NCBI GenBank assembly: GCA_035713725.1
Contig: DASTMZ010000197.1
Location: 10,739-74,738, forward strand
From: DASQPR01 sp035713725
GTDB lineage: Bacteria > Actinomycetota > Actinomycetes > Mycobacteriales > Micromonosporaceae
DNA length: 64,000 nucleotides
Reading direction: 5' to 3'
Shown here: positions 40,097-48,649 of the stretch, in pieces
Position numbering within the stretch: position 1 is the stretch's first letter
Layout of the letters: each line of letters opens with the position of its first letter
Notes under the pieces: model-generated
The model's database searches: none
Seen by the model: only the letters and a program-made list of their open reading frames with translations
Told to the model about the DNA's origin: nothing
Program-made: the position numbers and the translations under genes

Positions 40097-41536
40097 CTAC
40101 AGCGGGATGTTGCCGTGCGCACCGCGTGCCGCTGGCGCGGCGGCGATCGCTTCGGCGATCCGCTTGCGGGTTTCCTTCGGCTCGATCACCTCGTCGACGA
40201 CACCGATCTCGACCGCACGGTGCACGCCGCCGGCCACATGCGTCTGCTGCTCGATGAGCTCTGCGCGCAGCGCCTCGCGGTCCTCGGGCTTCGCCGCGGC
40301 GAGCTTCTTACGGTGCAAGATGTTCACCGCCGCGCTCGCGCCCATTACGGCGATCTCCGCGCTCGGCCAGGCGTAGACGGCGGTCGCGCCGAGCGCCTTG
40401 GAGTTCATGGCGATGTACGCACCACCGAACGACTTGCGTGTCACCAGCGTCACGCGGGGCACAACGGCCTCGGCGAACGCGTGCAACAGCTTCGCGCCAC
40501 GGCGCACCACGCCGTCCCATTCCTGACCGACACCGGGCAAGTAACCGGGCACGTCGACGAGCACGATCAGCGGTACGCCGAGCGAGTCACACATCCGCAC
40601 GAAGCGTGCCGCCTTCTCGGCGCTCGCCGAGTCGAGGCAACCGCCCAGGCGCAACGGATTGTTCGCGATCACGCCGACCGTACGACCGGCGAACCGACCG
40701 AGCGTCGTGACGATGTTCGGCGCCCACTTGGTGTGCAACTCGACCGGGCCGCCGAGGCCATCCTCGCCCGAATCGTCCAGCAGTGTCTTGACCAATGGCT
40801 TCACGTCGTAGGCCCGGGCCGCCTCGGCGGGCAGCAGCGCGCCGAGGTCGACGTCGTCGGCGACGTCCGAGACCGACAGCCGACCCTGATGCCCGAGCAG
40901 CGCCGCGACCTCGCGAGCGGAGGCGAGCGCCGACGCATCGTCCTTCGTCGTGATGTGTACGACGCCGGACCGGCGACCGTGTGGCTCCGGCCCACCGAGG
41001 CGCTCCATGTCGACCTGCTCGCCGGTGACGCTGCGCACCACCTCGGGACCGGTGACGAAGATGCGCCCGTCGCCGCCCATGATGACAACGTCGGTGAGCG
41101 CCGGGCCGTATGCGGCACCGCCGGCCGCCGGGCCGAGCACTACCGAGATCTGCGGTACCCGTCCGGACGCACGCACCATCGCGGCGAACACGATGCCGAC
41201 GCCGTCCAGCGCGAGCACGCCCTCCGGCAGGCGCGCGCCGCCCGAGTGCCAGAGGCCCAGCACGGGGATCCGCTCGCGAACCGCCGCGTCGATCGCGTCG
41301 ACGATGTGGCGGCAGCCCTCGATGCCCATCGCGCCGCCCATCTTCGTGCCGTCGGTGGCGTACGCGATGGCCGTCGTACCGTCGATCTCGCCTCGCGCCC
41401 AGAGCACGCCCGAGCTGTCGCGCTGCATCGCGAGCCGCAGTGTGCCGCGGTCGAAGAGGTTGCGCAGCCGGAGTTCCGGGTCGCGATGGTCGACAGCGTC
41501 GTCGGCCGTTGATGTGCCGGTCTGTGTCGTCGTCAC
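40097..41536 (-). CDS. accD: acyl-CoA carboxylase carboxyltransferase (beta) subunit
   Basis: 479 residues; transfers carboxyl from biotin to acetyl- or propionyl-CoA for fatty-acid synthesis. Conserved carboxyltransferase motifs: LWHSGGARLPEGVLALDGVG, PQISVVLGPAAGGAAYGPAL, VIMGGDGRIFVTGPEVVRSV, VDVPGYLPGVGQEWDG and VTRKSFGGAYIAMNSKALG. Last gene of the fabD-fabH-acpP-fabF-accD operon, as accD6 follows kasB in mycobacteria. The biotin (AccA) subunit is not in the window. GTG 41536 has GAAAGG about 7 bases upstream. Confidence 0.93.
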   Translation of the reverse strand: MTTTQTGTSTADDAVDHRDPELRLRNLFDRGTLRLAMQRDSSGVLWARGEIDGTTAIAYATDGTKMGGAMGIEGCRHIVDAIDAAVRERIPVLGLWHSGGARLPEGVLALDGVGIVFAAMVRASGRVPQISVVLGPAAGGAAYGPALTDVVIMGGDGRIFVTGPEVVRSVTGEQVDMERLGGPEPHGRRSGVVHITTKDDASALASAREVAALLGHQGRLSVSDVADDVDLGALLPAEAARAYDVKPLVKTLLDDSGEDGLGGPVELHTKWAPNIVTTLGRFAGRTVGVIANNPLRLGGCLDSASAEKAARFVRMCDSLGVPLIVLVDVPGYLPGVGQEWDGVVRRGAKLLHAFAEAVVPRVTLVTRKSFGGAYIAMNSKALGATAVYAWPSAEIAVMGASAAVNILHRKKLAAAKPEDREALRAELIEQQTHVAGGVHRAVEIGVVDEVIEPKETRKRIAEAIAAAPAARGAHGNIPL

Positions 41537-41556
41537 GGCGATGCCTTTCGGGGGTG

Positions 41557-42810
41557 TTAGGCGTGGGCGAAGATCAGCGCGGCGTTGTGACCGCCGAAGC
41601 CGAACGAGTTGTTCAGTGCCGCCGGGATATCCATCGGGCGTGCCTTGTGAGCGGCCACGTCGAGCAGGCCGTCCTCCGGGTCGTCGAGGTTGACCGTCGG
41701 CGGTACGACACCGTGGTAGATCGCGAGGATCGTCGCGATCGACTCCAACGCGCCGGCGGCGCCCAACAAGTGGCCGTGCATCGACTTTGTCGACGTCAGC
41801 ACCATGTGGTCGCCGAGTACGGCGCGCAGGCCGATCACCTCGGCCATGTCGCCGGTCGGCGTGGACGTGGCGTGTGCGTTGACATGCACGATGTCGGTCT
41901 TCGCCAGGCCGGAATCCCGCAGTGCCAACGAGATCGCGCGAGCGCCGCCGGCGCCTTGCGGATCGGGCTGGACCATGTCGAAGCCGTCGGACGTCATGCC
42001 CGCACCGGCGAGCCGGGCGTAGACCCGTGCGCCGCGCGCGGCGGCGTGGTCGGCCCGTTCGAGCACGACGGCGGCGGACCCCTCGCCGAGGACGAAGCCG
42101 TCGCGTGCCCGGTCCCACGGACGCGAGGCGCGCTCCGGTTCGTCGTTGCGCGTCGACATGGCGCGCATCGACGCGAATCCGGCGATCGGGAGAGCTGCGA
42201 TCACGGCCTCGGTGCCGCCGGCCACCACGATGTCGGCCCGTCCGGCGCGGATGATGTCCAGCGCCCAGGCGATCGCCTCGGCACCGGTTGCGCACGCGCT
42301 TGCCGGCGAGTGCACGCCGGCCTTGGCGCCGAGCTCCAGGCCGATCCAGGCGGCCGGTCCGTTCGGCATGAGCATGGGTACGGTGTGCGGGCTGACCCGC
42401 CGCGGGCCCGACTGCTCCAGGATGTCGTCCTGGGCAAGCAGTGTCTGGACTCCGCCGATGCCGCTGCCGACGACGACGGCGAGCCGCTCCGGATCCATAC
42501 CGGCCGCGATCGCCGCGCTGGCATCCGCGGTGGCGGGTGCCAGGCCGGCGTCTTTCCAGGCTTGATGCGCCGCGATCAGCGCGACCGCTTCGGAGCGGTC
42601 GAGCCGGCGCAACTTGACCCGGTCCATCACTTCGGACGGTTCGACGGCGAGCTGAGCCGCGATCCGCACCGGCAACTGCTGCGCCCACTCTTGGGTCAGC
42701 GGCGTGACCCCAGAGCGGCCGGCCAGCATCGCCTCCCAGGTCGACGCGACATCTCCGCCGAGCGGAGTGGTCGCGCCGAGCCCGGTGACAACGACGTCGG
42801 AAACCGTCAC
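41557..42810 (-). CDS. fabF: beta-ketoacyl-ACP synthase II
   Basis: 417 residues. Catalytic triad C-H-H: Cys173 in PASACATGAEAIAW, His in VNAHATSTPTGDMAEV and His in NNSFGFGGHNAALIF. Elongates acyl-ACP by condensing malonyl-ACP. GTG 42810 overlaps the acpP stop (GTGA), so the two are translationally coupled. Ends 21 bases before accD. Confidence 0.96.
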   Translation of the reverse strand: MTVSDVVVTGLGATTPLGGDVASTWEAMLAGRSGVTPLTQEWAQQLPVRIAAQLAVEPSEVMDRVKLRRLDRSEAVALIAAHQAWKDAGLAPATADASAAIAAGMDPERLAVVVGSGIGGVQTLLAQDDILEQSGPRRVSPHTVPMLMPNGPAAWIGLELGAKAGVHSPASACATGAEAIAWALDIIRAGRADIVVAGGTEAVIAALPIAGFASMRAMSTRNDEPERASRPWDRARDGFVLGEGSAAVVLERADHAAARGARVYARLAGAGMTSDGFDMVQPDPQGAGGARAISLALRDSGLAKTDIVHVNAHATSTPTGDMAEVIGLRAVLGDHMVLTSTKSMHGHLLGAAGALESIATILAIYHGVVPPTVNLDDPEDGLLDVAAHKARPMDIPAALNNSFGFGGHNAALIFAHA

Positions 42811-43052
42811 GCCTGCGCCTTCTCGATGAACGACACGGCGTCACCCACGGTCTTGAGGTTCTGCACCTCGTCGTCCGGGATCTTGACGCCGAACTTCTCC
42901 TCGGCGGCCACGACGACCTCGACCATCGACAGCGAGTCGACGTCCAGATCGTCGGTGAATGACTTCTCCTCCGCGACGTCGCCCGGGTTTACACCGGCGA
43001 CCTCCTCGAGGATCTCGGCGAGGCCTTCGGTGATCTCGGCACGGCTAGTCAT
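42807..43052 (-). CDS. acpP: acyl carrier protein
   Basis: 81 residues, typical ACP size. Helix I SRAEITEGLAEILEEVAGV, phosphopantetheine site Ser40 in DDLDVDSLSMVEVVVAAEEK, followed by GVKIPDDEVQNLKTVGDAVS. Carries growing acyl chains for FabH, FabF and FabD encoded on either side. ATG 43052 has a GGACC-type site upstream. Acidic throughout. Confidence 0.97.
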   Translation of the reverse strand: MTSRAEITEGLAEILEEVAGVNPGDVAEEKSFTDDLDVDSLSMVEVVVAAEEKFGVKIPDDEVQNLKTVGDAVSFIEKAQA

Positions 43053-43111
43053 TTGAGCGGGTCCTTCCGGTATGGGTGATATGACAGATCATCCTGCACC
43101 ATGGATCGGTG

Positions 43112-44056
43112 CTACGGGCAGCGGACTACCTGCCCGGCGTACGTGAGTCCACCGCCGAACCCGAACAGCAGCATCGGGGCGCCGGACGGCACCTCGCGGC
43201 GTTCGAGCAGCTTGGACAGCGCGAGCGGGATGCTCGCAGCGGAGGTATTGCCCGATTCGACAATGTCGCGGGCGACGACGGCGTTCACTACGCCAAGCTT
43301 GCGCGCGAGTGGGTCGATGATGCGCAGGTTCGCCTGATGCGGTACGAACGCACCGAGTTCGCTCGGCTCGATGCCCGCCTTCTCGCACACCTGGCGGGCC
43401 AGCGGTGGCAGTGAATAGGTCGCCCACCGGAACACCGACTGACCGGCCTGCTTGATGTAGGGCCGCCAGCCTTCGATCTGGATCACGTCGTTCAGTTCGG
43501 GCGCGGAGCCCCAGACCACCGGCCCGATGCCGGGTTCCTCGTTCTCGGCACACGCTGTCACGATCGCGGCGCCCGCGCCGTCGCCGAACAGTACGGCAGT
43601 TGAGCGGTCGCTCCAGTCGGTGACCTCGGAGAGCTTCTCGGCGCCGACCACGATCGCGTTGCGCGAGGCGCCGGCCCGGATCGCGTGGTCAGCGCTCGCC
43701 AACGCGTAGGAGAAGCCCGAGCACGCAGTGTTCACGTCGAACGCGGCCGGCGCGGCAACGCCGAGTTTCGCGGCGACCCGAGTCGCCACATTCGGGCACC
43801 GGTCGACCGACGAACACGTCGCCACGATGATCAGATCGATGTCGGCGGCGGTCAGACCGGAATTCGCCAGCGCCTTCCCGGCCGCCGCGGTGGCCATGTC
43901 GGCGACCGTCTCGCCTTCGGCGATGCGCCGCTCGGCGATGCCGACGCGGTCACGGATCCACGCGTCGTTGGTGTCGACCATGTTGGCGAGGTCGCCGTTC
44001 GTCAACACGCGGCTGGGCTGGTAATGCCCCATAGCGAGGATCTTTGACCCGGTCAT
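43112..44056 (-). CDS. fabH: beta-ketoacyl-ACP synthase III
   Basis: 314 residues. Catalytic Cys112 in VNTACSGFSYAL, His in VPHQANLRIID and Asn in VESGNTSAASIP. Starts fatty-acid chains by joining an acyl-CoA primer to malonyl-ACP; in actinomycetes primers are often branched. Residues 9-40 (MGHYQPSRVLTNGDLANMVD, then TNDAWIRDRVGI) are as in family. Sits between fabD and acpP. ATG 44056. Confidence 0.96.
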   Translation of the reverse strand: MTGSKILAMGHYQPSRVLTNGDLANMVDTNDAWIRDRVGIAERRIAEGETVADMATAAAGKALANSGLTAADIDLIIVATCSSVDRCPNVATRVAAKLGVAAPAAFDVNTACSGFSYALASADHAIRAGASRNAIVVGAEKLSEVTDWSDRSTAVLFGDGAGAAIVTACAENEEPGIGPVVWGSAPELNDVIQIEGWRPYIKQAGQSVFRWATYSLPPLARQVCEKAGIEPSELGAFVPHQANLRIIDPLARKLGVVNAVVARDIVESGNTSAASIPLALSKLLERREVPSGAPMLLFGFGGGLTYAGQVVRCP

Positions 44057-44093
44057 GCTGCGCCTTTCGATGAGAGGGGGATGGGTGGCGCGG

Positions 44094-45254
44094 TCAGTGG
44101 CCGCCGATGCGTGCCAGCGGGTGGCCGGGCGCGACGGGGTCGTCGACGTGTGCGAGCCACTCGGTCAGCACACCGGCCGCGTGCGCGGTCACGTCCACCG
44201 GCCCCTGCCGGGTGGTCACGTGGCCGATCACCGTACCCGTGGACACCTCCGAACCCTCGGCGATGTCGGCGGGTACGAAGTTGCCGGCGGTGGTGGCCAC
44301 CACGACGCGGAAGTGTGGCGTCGGCTCGTGGGTCGGCGTCGGCGCATGGTGCGCGATCAGCTCGCGCGCGGCGGTGAGATCGTCGGGCGTGTTCAGCGTG
44401 ACGACTTCGACGCCCTTGAGCGCTCGTTTCGCGAGACCCGCAAGCGTTCCGGCCGGTGGCAGCTCGATGATCGCGGTGACGCCGAGGTCCGCCATCGTCT
44501 GCATGCACAGGTCCCAGCGCACCGGCGCGGTGACCTGGGCGATCAGTCGTCGCAGCATCGCCGCGCCGCTCGTGACGGCCGTGCCGTCCAGGTTGGACAG
44601 CAGGATCCGGTGCGGGTCGGCCGGCGTGATGCCGCTCGCCACCGCCGCCAGCGCGGCCTCGGCCGGAGCCATGTACGAGGTGTGGAACGCGCCGGCCACG
44701 GTCAGCGGAATGACGCGGGCCTTCGCGGGCGGATCGCCGGCCAACTTCTCAAGGCCCGCAAGCGATCCGGCTGCCACGATCTGACCAGCGCCGTTGAGGT
44801 TCGCCGGGTAGACACCGGCCGCCTCGATCGCGGCGAGCACGTCGTCTTCGGATCCGCCGAGTACGGCCGCCATGCTCGTCGGCTCGATCGCGCACGCGGC
44901 GGCCATCTCGCGCCCTCGTACGCCAGCGAGCGTCACTGCCGCATCCGGCGTGAGTACCCCCGCGATGGCTGCCGCGCCCACCTCACCGACGCTGTGCCCG
45001 GCGACGACGAGTGGCGTGTTCTCGGACAGCGGCAGATGCTCGGTGGCAAGCAACGCGGCCGCGACCAGCAGCGGCTGTGTGCGCGCGGTGTCCTTGATTT
45101 CGTCCGCGTCGGCGGCCGTGCCGAGGTGCAGCAGGTCGAGACCCGCGAGGGCGGACCACCAGCGCAGCCGCGCCTCGGCAGAGGTGTGACCGAGCCAGGG
45201 AGTCAGGAAGCCGGGCTTTTGTGAACCCTGGCCGGGCGCGAGGAGGGCGAGCAC
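44094..45254 (-). CDS. fabD: malonyl-CoA:ACP transacylase fused to a barrel-sandwich domain
   Basis: 386 residues, about 75 longer than usual FabD. Residues 1-300 are normal: LLAPGQGSQKPGFL, nucleophile Ser88 in VVAGHSVGEVG, Arg near 115 in VRGREMAAA, His191 in GAFHTSYMAP. After a short linker, residues about 313-386 read like a biotinyl/lipoyl barrel-sandwich hybrid (HFRVVVATTAGNFVPADI, GSEVSTGTVIGHVTTRQG, VTAHAAGVLTEWLAHVDD, VAPGHPLARIGG) but no Lys occupies the modification turn, where TRQGPV stands. GTG 45254. Sits behind fasR and before fabH. Role of the extra domain is unknown. Confidence 0.92.
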   Translation of the reverse strand: MLALLAPGQGSQKPGFLTPWLGHTSAEARLRWWSALAGLDLLHLGTAADADEIKDTARTQPLLVAAALLATEHLPLSENTPLVVAGHSVGEVGAAAIAGVLTPDAAVTLAGVRGREMAAACAIEPTSMAAVLGGSEDDVLAAIEAAGVYPANLNGAGQIVAAGSLAGLEKLAGDPPAKARVIPLTVAGAFHTSYMAPAEAALAAVASGITPADPHRILLSNLDGTAVTSGAAMLRRLIAQVTAPVRWDLCMQTMADLGVTAIIELPPAGTLAGLAKRALKGVEVVTLNTPDDLTAARELIAHHAPTPTHEPTPHFRVVVATTAGNFVPADIAEGSEVSTGTVIGHVTTRQGPVDVTAHAAGVLTEWLAHVDDPVAPGHPLARIGGH

Positions 45255-45392
45255 ATCTTTGACTTTCGTACATCGACGGCTCGTCGCGCGCTACCGCCAG
45301 ACACGAAACCCGACGACAAGATTTGTAGAAACCCTCTAATGCTTTTCGTCGATTGTGACCCGGATCGCTGCCGTCCGGCGCGGTCGACATAG

Positions 45393-45456
45393 ATGACCTT
45401 GCGGGGAAATGGTTGGAACGTGGTCGGCGGATCCAGCAATATCCCCGCAAGGTCAT
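45393..45456. promoter_or_regulatory. 15-bp inverted repeat with 34-base spacer between fasR and fabD
   Basis: ATGACCTTGCGGGGA (45393-45407) and its exact complement TCCCCGCAAGGTCAT (45442-45456). It begins about 22 bases after the fasR stop and about 140 bases upstream of the fabD start. It could be a hairpin terminator, a FasR operator or a mobile-element remnant; sequence alone cannot decide. Confidence 0.6.
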
Positions 45457-45477
45457 GCTGTCACGACAGCGGGCCGG

Positions 45478-46797
45478 CTACGTGCCGTCGCCGCCTCCGG
45501 TCGCTGCCGCGAGTCGTCCGATGGCGAGCGCCACCCGGAGCGTGAACGCGTCACGGGGCACCAACGGCGCAAAGCCGGTGATGTCGGCGATCCGGCGCAG
45601 CCGGTAGCGCACCGTGTTCGGGTGCACGAAGAGTGACCTCGCGGCGCTTTCCAGCACGCCACCCGCCGCGAGGAACGCGTCGAGCGTCTCGACCAGTTCG
45701 CCGCCCGCACGGGTCAGCACGGCGTAGACATCGTTGCGGAGCGCTCGTCGGGCATCGACATCACCGGCCAGGGCGCGCTCGGGCAGCAAGTCGGCGGTGA
45801 GCACCGGACGTGGCGCCGCGGGCCACGCCGGCGCCGCGCGAAAGCCGGCCAGGGCGGCGCGGGCCGCTTGGGTCGCCTCGTCGAGGCTGGGCACCGGTGC
45901 ACTGACGACGACCGGTCCGTCGCCGTAGCCGGAGAGCATCTTTTCGACCGCCGACCGCGGATCGCTCGCACCGCCCAGAACCACGACAAGCCGATCGCCG
46001 TGTACGCCGCCGATCACCTCGACACCGATCCGCCGCGCCGCACGATAGACGGTGTGCACGACGGCGGCCGCCTCGCCACCGGGAGATCGTCCGACCGCGA
46101 TCGCCACCGGACTCGGATCCGGCCAACCAAGTGCCGCGGCGCGGGACGCGATCACGTCGGGTTGCTCACCCCGTACCAACGCATCGACAAACAGCGCCTG
46201 CAGGCGGGCGTCCCACAGCCCACGGGTCTCCGCGGCGCGGGCGTAGACGCGGGCCGCGGCGAACGCGACCTCTCGCGAGAAGCGCACGACAGCGTCGCGC
46301 AACGCCGCCTCCTGGCCATGCTCGGCGAGCCGGGGGACCTGTTCCTCGACCACGTCGATGGTGACCTTGATCAGCTGTACGGTGTGCTCCAGGTTGATCG
46401 ACCTGGCCAGGGCGCGCGGAGCGGCGTCGAAGATTTCGTCGGAGACCTCCTGCGAGCCCGCGTCCGGCCCGAGACTCGCACGGCGCAGCCATTCGACCAG
46501 CGATCGCACGCCGGCCTGCGCGACGAGGGTGACCCACGCGCGTTGGTCGGCCGGCACGTCGCGGAACCACGGCAGCACTTCGTCCATCCGCGCGACACTC
46601 GCCGTCGACAGCGCGCCGGCCGCGCGCTCGATGCGTGTGAGCGTGCCGGCAAGCGACCCGTCGGTGCCGTTGCGCGCTGCCCTGGCGCGACCCGCAGCGC
46701 CGGATCGATCGGCCTGGTCGGACCGATCGGCCACGTGCGGCCGATCTGCCTCGTGGGATCGATCCGAGGCGGGCGACCGGCCGCGTGACGGCGTCAC
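45478..46797 (-). CDS. fasR: PucR-family regulator of fatty acid synthesis (FasR-like)
   Basis: 439 residues. A low-complexity N-terminus (repeated DRS-, ADR-) is followed by a GAF-like/PucR N-terminal domain and a C-terminal helix-turn-helix of the PucR type: SLFVHPNTVRYRLRRIADI. In Streptomyces the PucR-like FasR binds the fabD promoter and activates it, and here the gene also lies directly before fabD. GTG 46797 overlaps the stop of the pseudokinase gene by four bases. Probably activates the fab operon in response to acyl or other signals. Confidence 0.84.
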   Translation of the reverse strand: MTPSRGRSPASDRSHEADRPHVADRSDQADRSGAAGRARAARNGTDGSLAGTLTRIERAAGALSTASVARMDEVLPWFRDVPADQRAWVTLVAQAGVRSLVEWLRRASLGPDAGSQEVSDEIFDAAPRALARSINLEHTVQLIKVTIDVVEEQVPRLAEHGQEAALRDAVVRFSREVAFAAARVYARAAETRGLWDARLQALFVDALVRGEQPDVIASRAAALGWPDPSPVAIAVGRSPGGEAAAVVHTVYRAARRIGVEVIGGVHGDRLVVVLGGASDPRSAVEKMLSGYGDGPVVVSAPVPSLDEATQAARAALAGFRAAPAWPAAPRPVLTADLLPERALAGDVDARRALRNDVYAVLTRAGGELVETLDAFLAAGGVLESAARSLFVHPNTVRYRLRRIADITGFAPLVPRDAFTLRVALAIGRLAAATGGGDGT

Positions 46798-48575
46798 GCG
46801 AATGTCACCTCGGCAACCCACCAGTGCCCGGCGCGGAACGTCAGGACAAGCTCGAAGCGCTTGAACGCGGTCTTTAGCGCCGGCACGTCCTTGAGCGCGA
46901 TCGTGGCCTGCGGGTAGGGCGGCAGACCAGGGCCACCGGGCGGCGGTGTGCCCGCCGTGCTCGTCGCGTGCGACACCGTCGCATGGCTCATGGCGTTCAG
47001 CGCCTTTGTGCCGAGCAAGCTTTTGGCCTGCTTGACGAACTCGGTGCACGAGATCGGCGCGCCGTCGGACGGCGTGTTGACAACAGCGCCGCCGATAACG
47101 TTCGCGCATGCGTTGGCATGTCCGGCCCCGACGGAACGGATGAAGATCTGGCCGGCGGTGCGTGCGCCAGCGAGGAACTGAGCCGGCGACAGAGTCGACA
47201 CTGGCGGTAGGTCCGGAGAGGCAATCGGGTCCGGCGAGATGGTCGTGACCGGTGGCACCGTCTGGCCGGCGGCGGGTGGTGGTCCGTGCTGCGCCCAGGC
47301 GTACGCGCCCGTGCCGAGCAACACGGCGGTGGCCGCGACCGCGATGCCGACTACTGCGGGACGGGTACGGATCGCGTGCCCGAGCCCGATCGGCGTGTCC
47401 ACCTCGGTAGGCCCCACGATGTCGTCGGATGCACCGGCGCCAGTGGATGTTGCGGCAATGGAATCTGCGGCGGTGGATCCTGCGGCGGTGGATTCTGCGG
47501 CGCTACCGGCCGTCGCGGCGCTGGGATCTGGTGCGGGCGTCGATGCTCGCCGGCCGCCGGCACCGCCCTGCCACGGCCATCTGCGCCGGTTGGACGCACC
47601 GGCTGGCGTGCCGGCCGCGCGGGAGCCACGTGGAGCGCCGGCGTCTGACGAGTCGGACCAGTCGCCCGACTGCGGCGGTGCGGCGCGACCCGCGCTCACC
47701 GCACCGGCATCGGCCATTGCGTCGAGGCTGTACGCGGCGAGTCGCCGCACCTGGCGTGGGATCAGACCGCGCAGGTCCACGCGTGCACCGGCGGTGCCGT
47801 CCGCTTCCGGCCCGGAGCGCATCGACGTGGCGAATTCCTCGGCGGTGGGACGCCCATCGGGATCGGGGTCCAGGGCCGCTCGAATCGCCGTCACCCACGC
47901 CGCCGGACCGGCCGGCAGGCCTGCGGCGTCGGCCCAGCTCACCGGATCGCTCCACGGAAGCATGCCGGCGCGCGCGACGCAGATCGTCGCCGCCAAGCCG
48001 AACACGTCGGCGGCGGGAGAGCCGACCGGGCGGCCGGCGGCCGCCGCCGCGCGGTGTTCCGGAGGCGTGAACGCCCACACCCCTAGTGCCGCGTCAAGAC
48101 CTGGCGCCGTTGCACCGAATCCCCCGAGCGACGCCGACTCGCCGTCCAGCTGAATGGCGGCCGGATTGACGGCGCCGTGCACGATGCCGGCGGCATGACT
48201 GGCCGCGAGCACGTCCGCGATCGTGGTGGCAATGATGCCGATCGCTCGGTGCGACGGTGGACCGACCAGGCGCATGCGATCTGCCAGTGTTGGCAACACG
48301 CGGGTGGCGAAGAATGGCCGCTGATCGTCGGTGTGGCCGAAGTCAATGATTTCGGCGATCGGCGCGACCCGGCCGACCTCCTCGAGGGCAAGTACCCAGT
48401 CGAAGAACTCACGCCGCTCGCCTGGCGCAGCGACTGGTATGCCAACAAGCACGAGTACGCGTCGCCCCGGTCGCTCGACCGCCAGACCGGCCGTCATGGT
48501 GGCATCGCGATCTAGTACCGCGTGGATCTCGAGGCCGGGCACCGGAGAGACGAGTGGGGGCGGGTTGTGCGTCAC
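46794..48575 (-). CDS. transmembrane serine/threonine pseudokinase-like protein
   Basis: 593 residues. N-terminal about 265 residues have protein-kinase fold features but degenerate catalysis: the VAIK lysine position is RRVLVLVGIPV (no Lys), the HRDLKPEN loop reads HGAVNPAAIQ at 133-142, and DFG reads GGFG at 151-154. APE-like WAFTPPEHR and the helix DVFGLAATICVARAGMLPW are retained. Then a low-complexity linker of Ala/Ser/Pro, a transmembrane helix AVVGIAVAATAVLLGTGAYA near 415, and an extracellular C-terminal domain (FLAGARTAGQIFIRSVGAGH, with two cysteines). Ends as fasR begins (GTGA), so the two are co-expressed. A sensing or scaffold role is inference. GTG 48575. Confidence 0.78.
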   Translation of the reverse strand: MTHNPPPLVSPVPGLEIHAVLDRDATMTAGLAVERPGRRVLVLVGIPVAAPGERREFFDWVLALEEVGRVAPIAEIIDFGHTDDQRPFFATRVLPTLADRMRLVGPPSHRAIGIIATTIADVLAASHAAGIVHGAVNPAAIQLDGESASLGGFGATAPGLDAALGVWAFTPPEHRAAAAAGRPVGSPAADVFGLAATICVARAGMLPWSDPVSWADAAGLPAGPAAWVTAIRAALDPDPDGRPTAEEFATSMRSGPEADGTAGARVDLRGLIPRQVRRLAAYSLDAMADAGAVSAGRAAPPQSGDWSDSSDAGAPRGSRAAGTPAGASNRRRWPWQGGAGGRRASTPAPDPSAATAGSAAESTAAGSTAADSIAATSTGAGASDDIVGPTEVDTPIGLGHAIRTRPAVVGIAVAATAVLLGTGAYAWAQHGPPPAAGQTVPPVTTISPDPIASPDLPPVSTLSPAQFLAGARTAGQIFIRSVGAGHANACANVIGGAVVNTPSDGAPISCTEFVKQAKSLLGTKALNAMSHATVSHATSTAGTPPPGGPGLPPYPQATIALKDVPALKTAFKRFELVLTFRAGHWWVAEVTFA

Positions 48576-48649
48576 CGCCGCTCACCCCATTCCGTACGCC
48601 GACGAGATCGCACGGTCAAGCACAACACACCCAAGGACGATTCGGGTAG

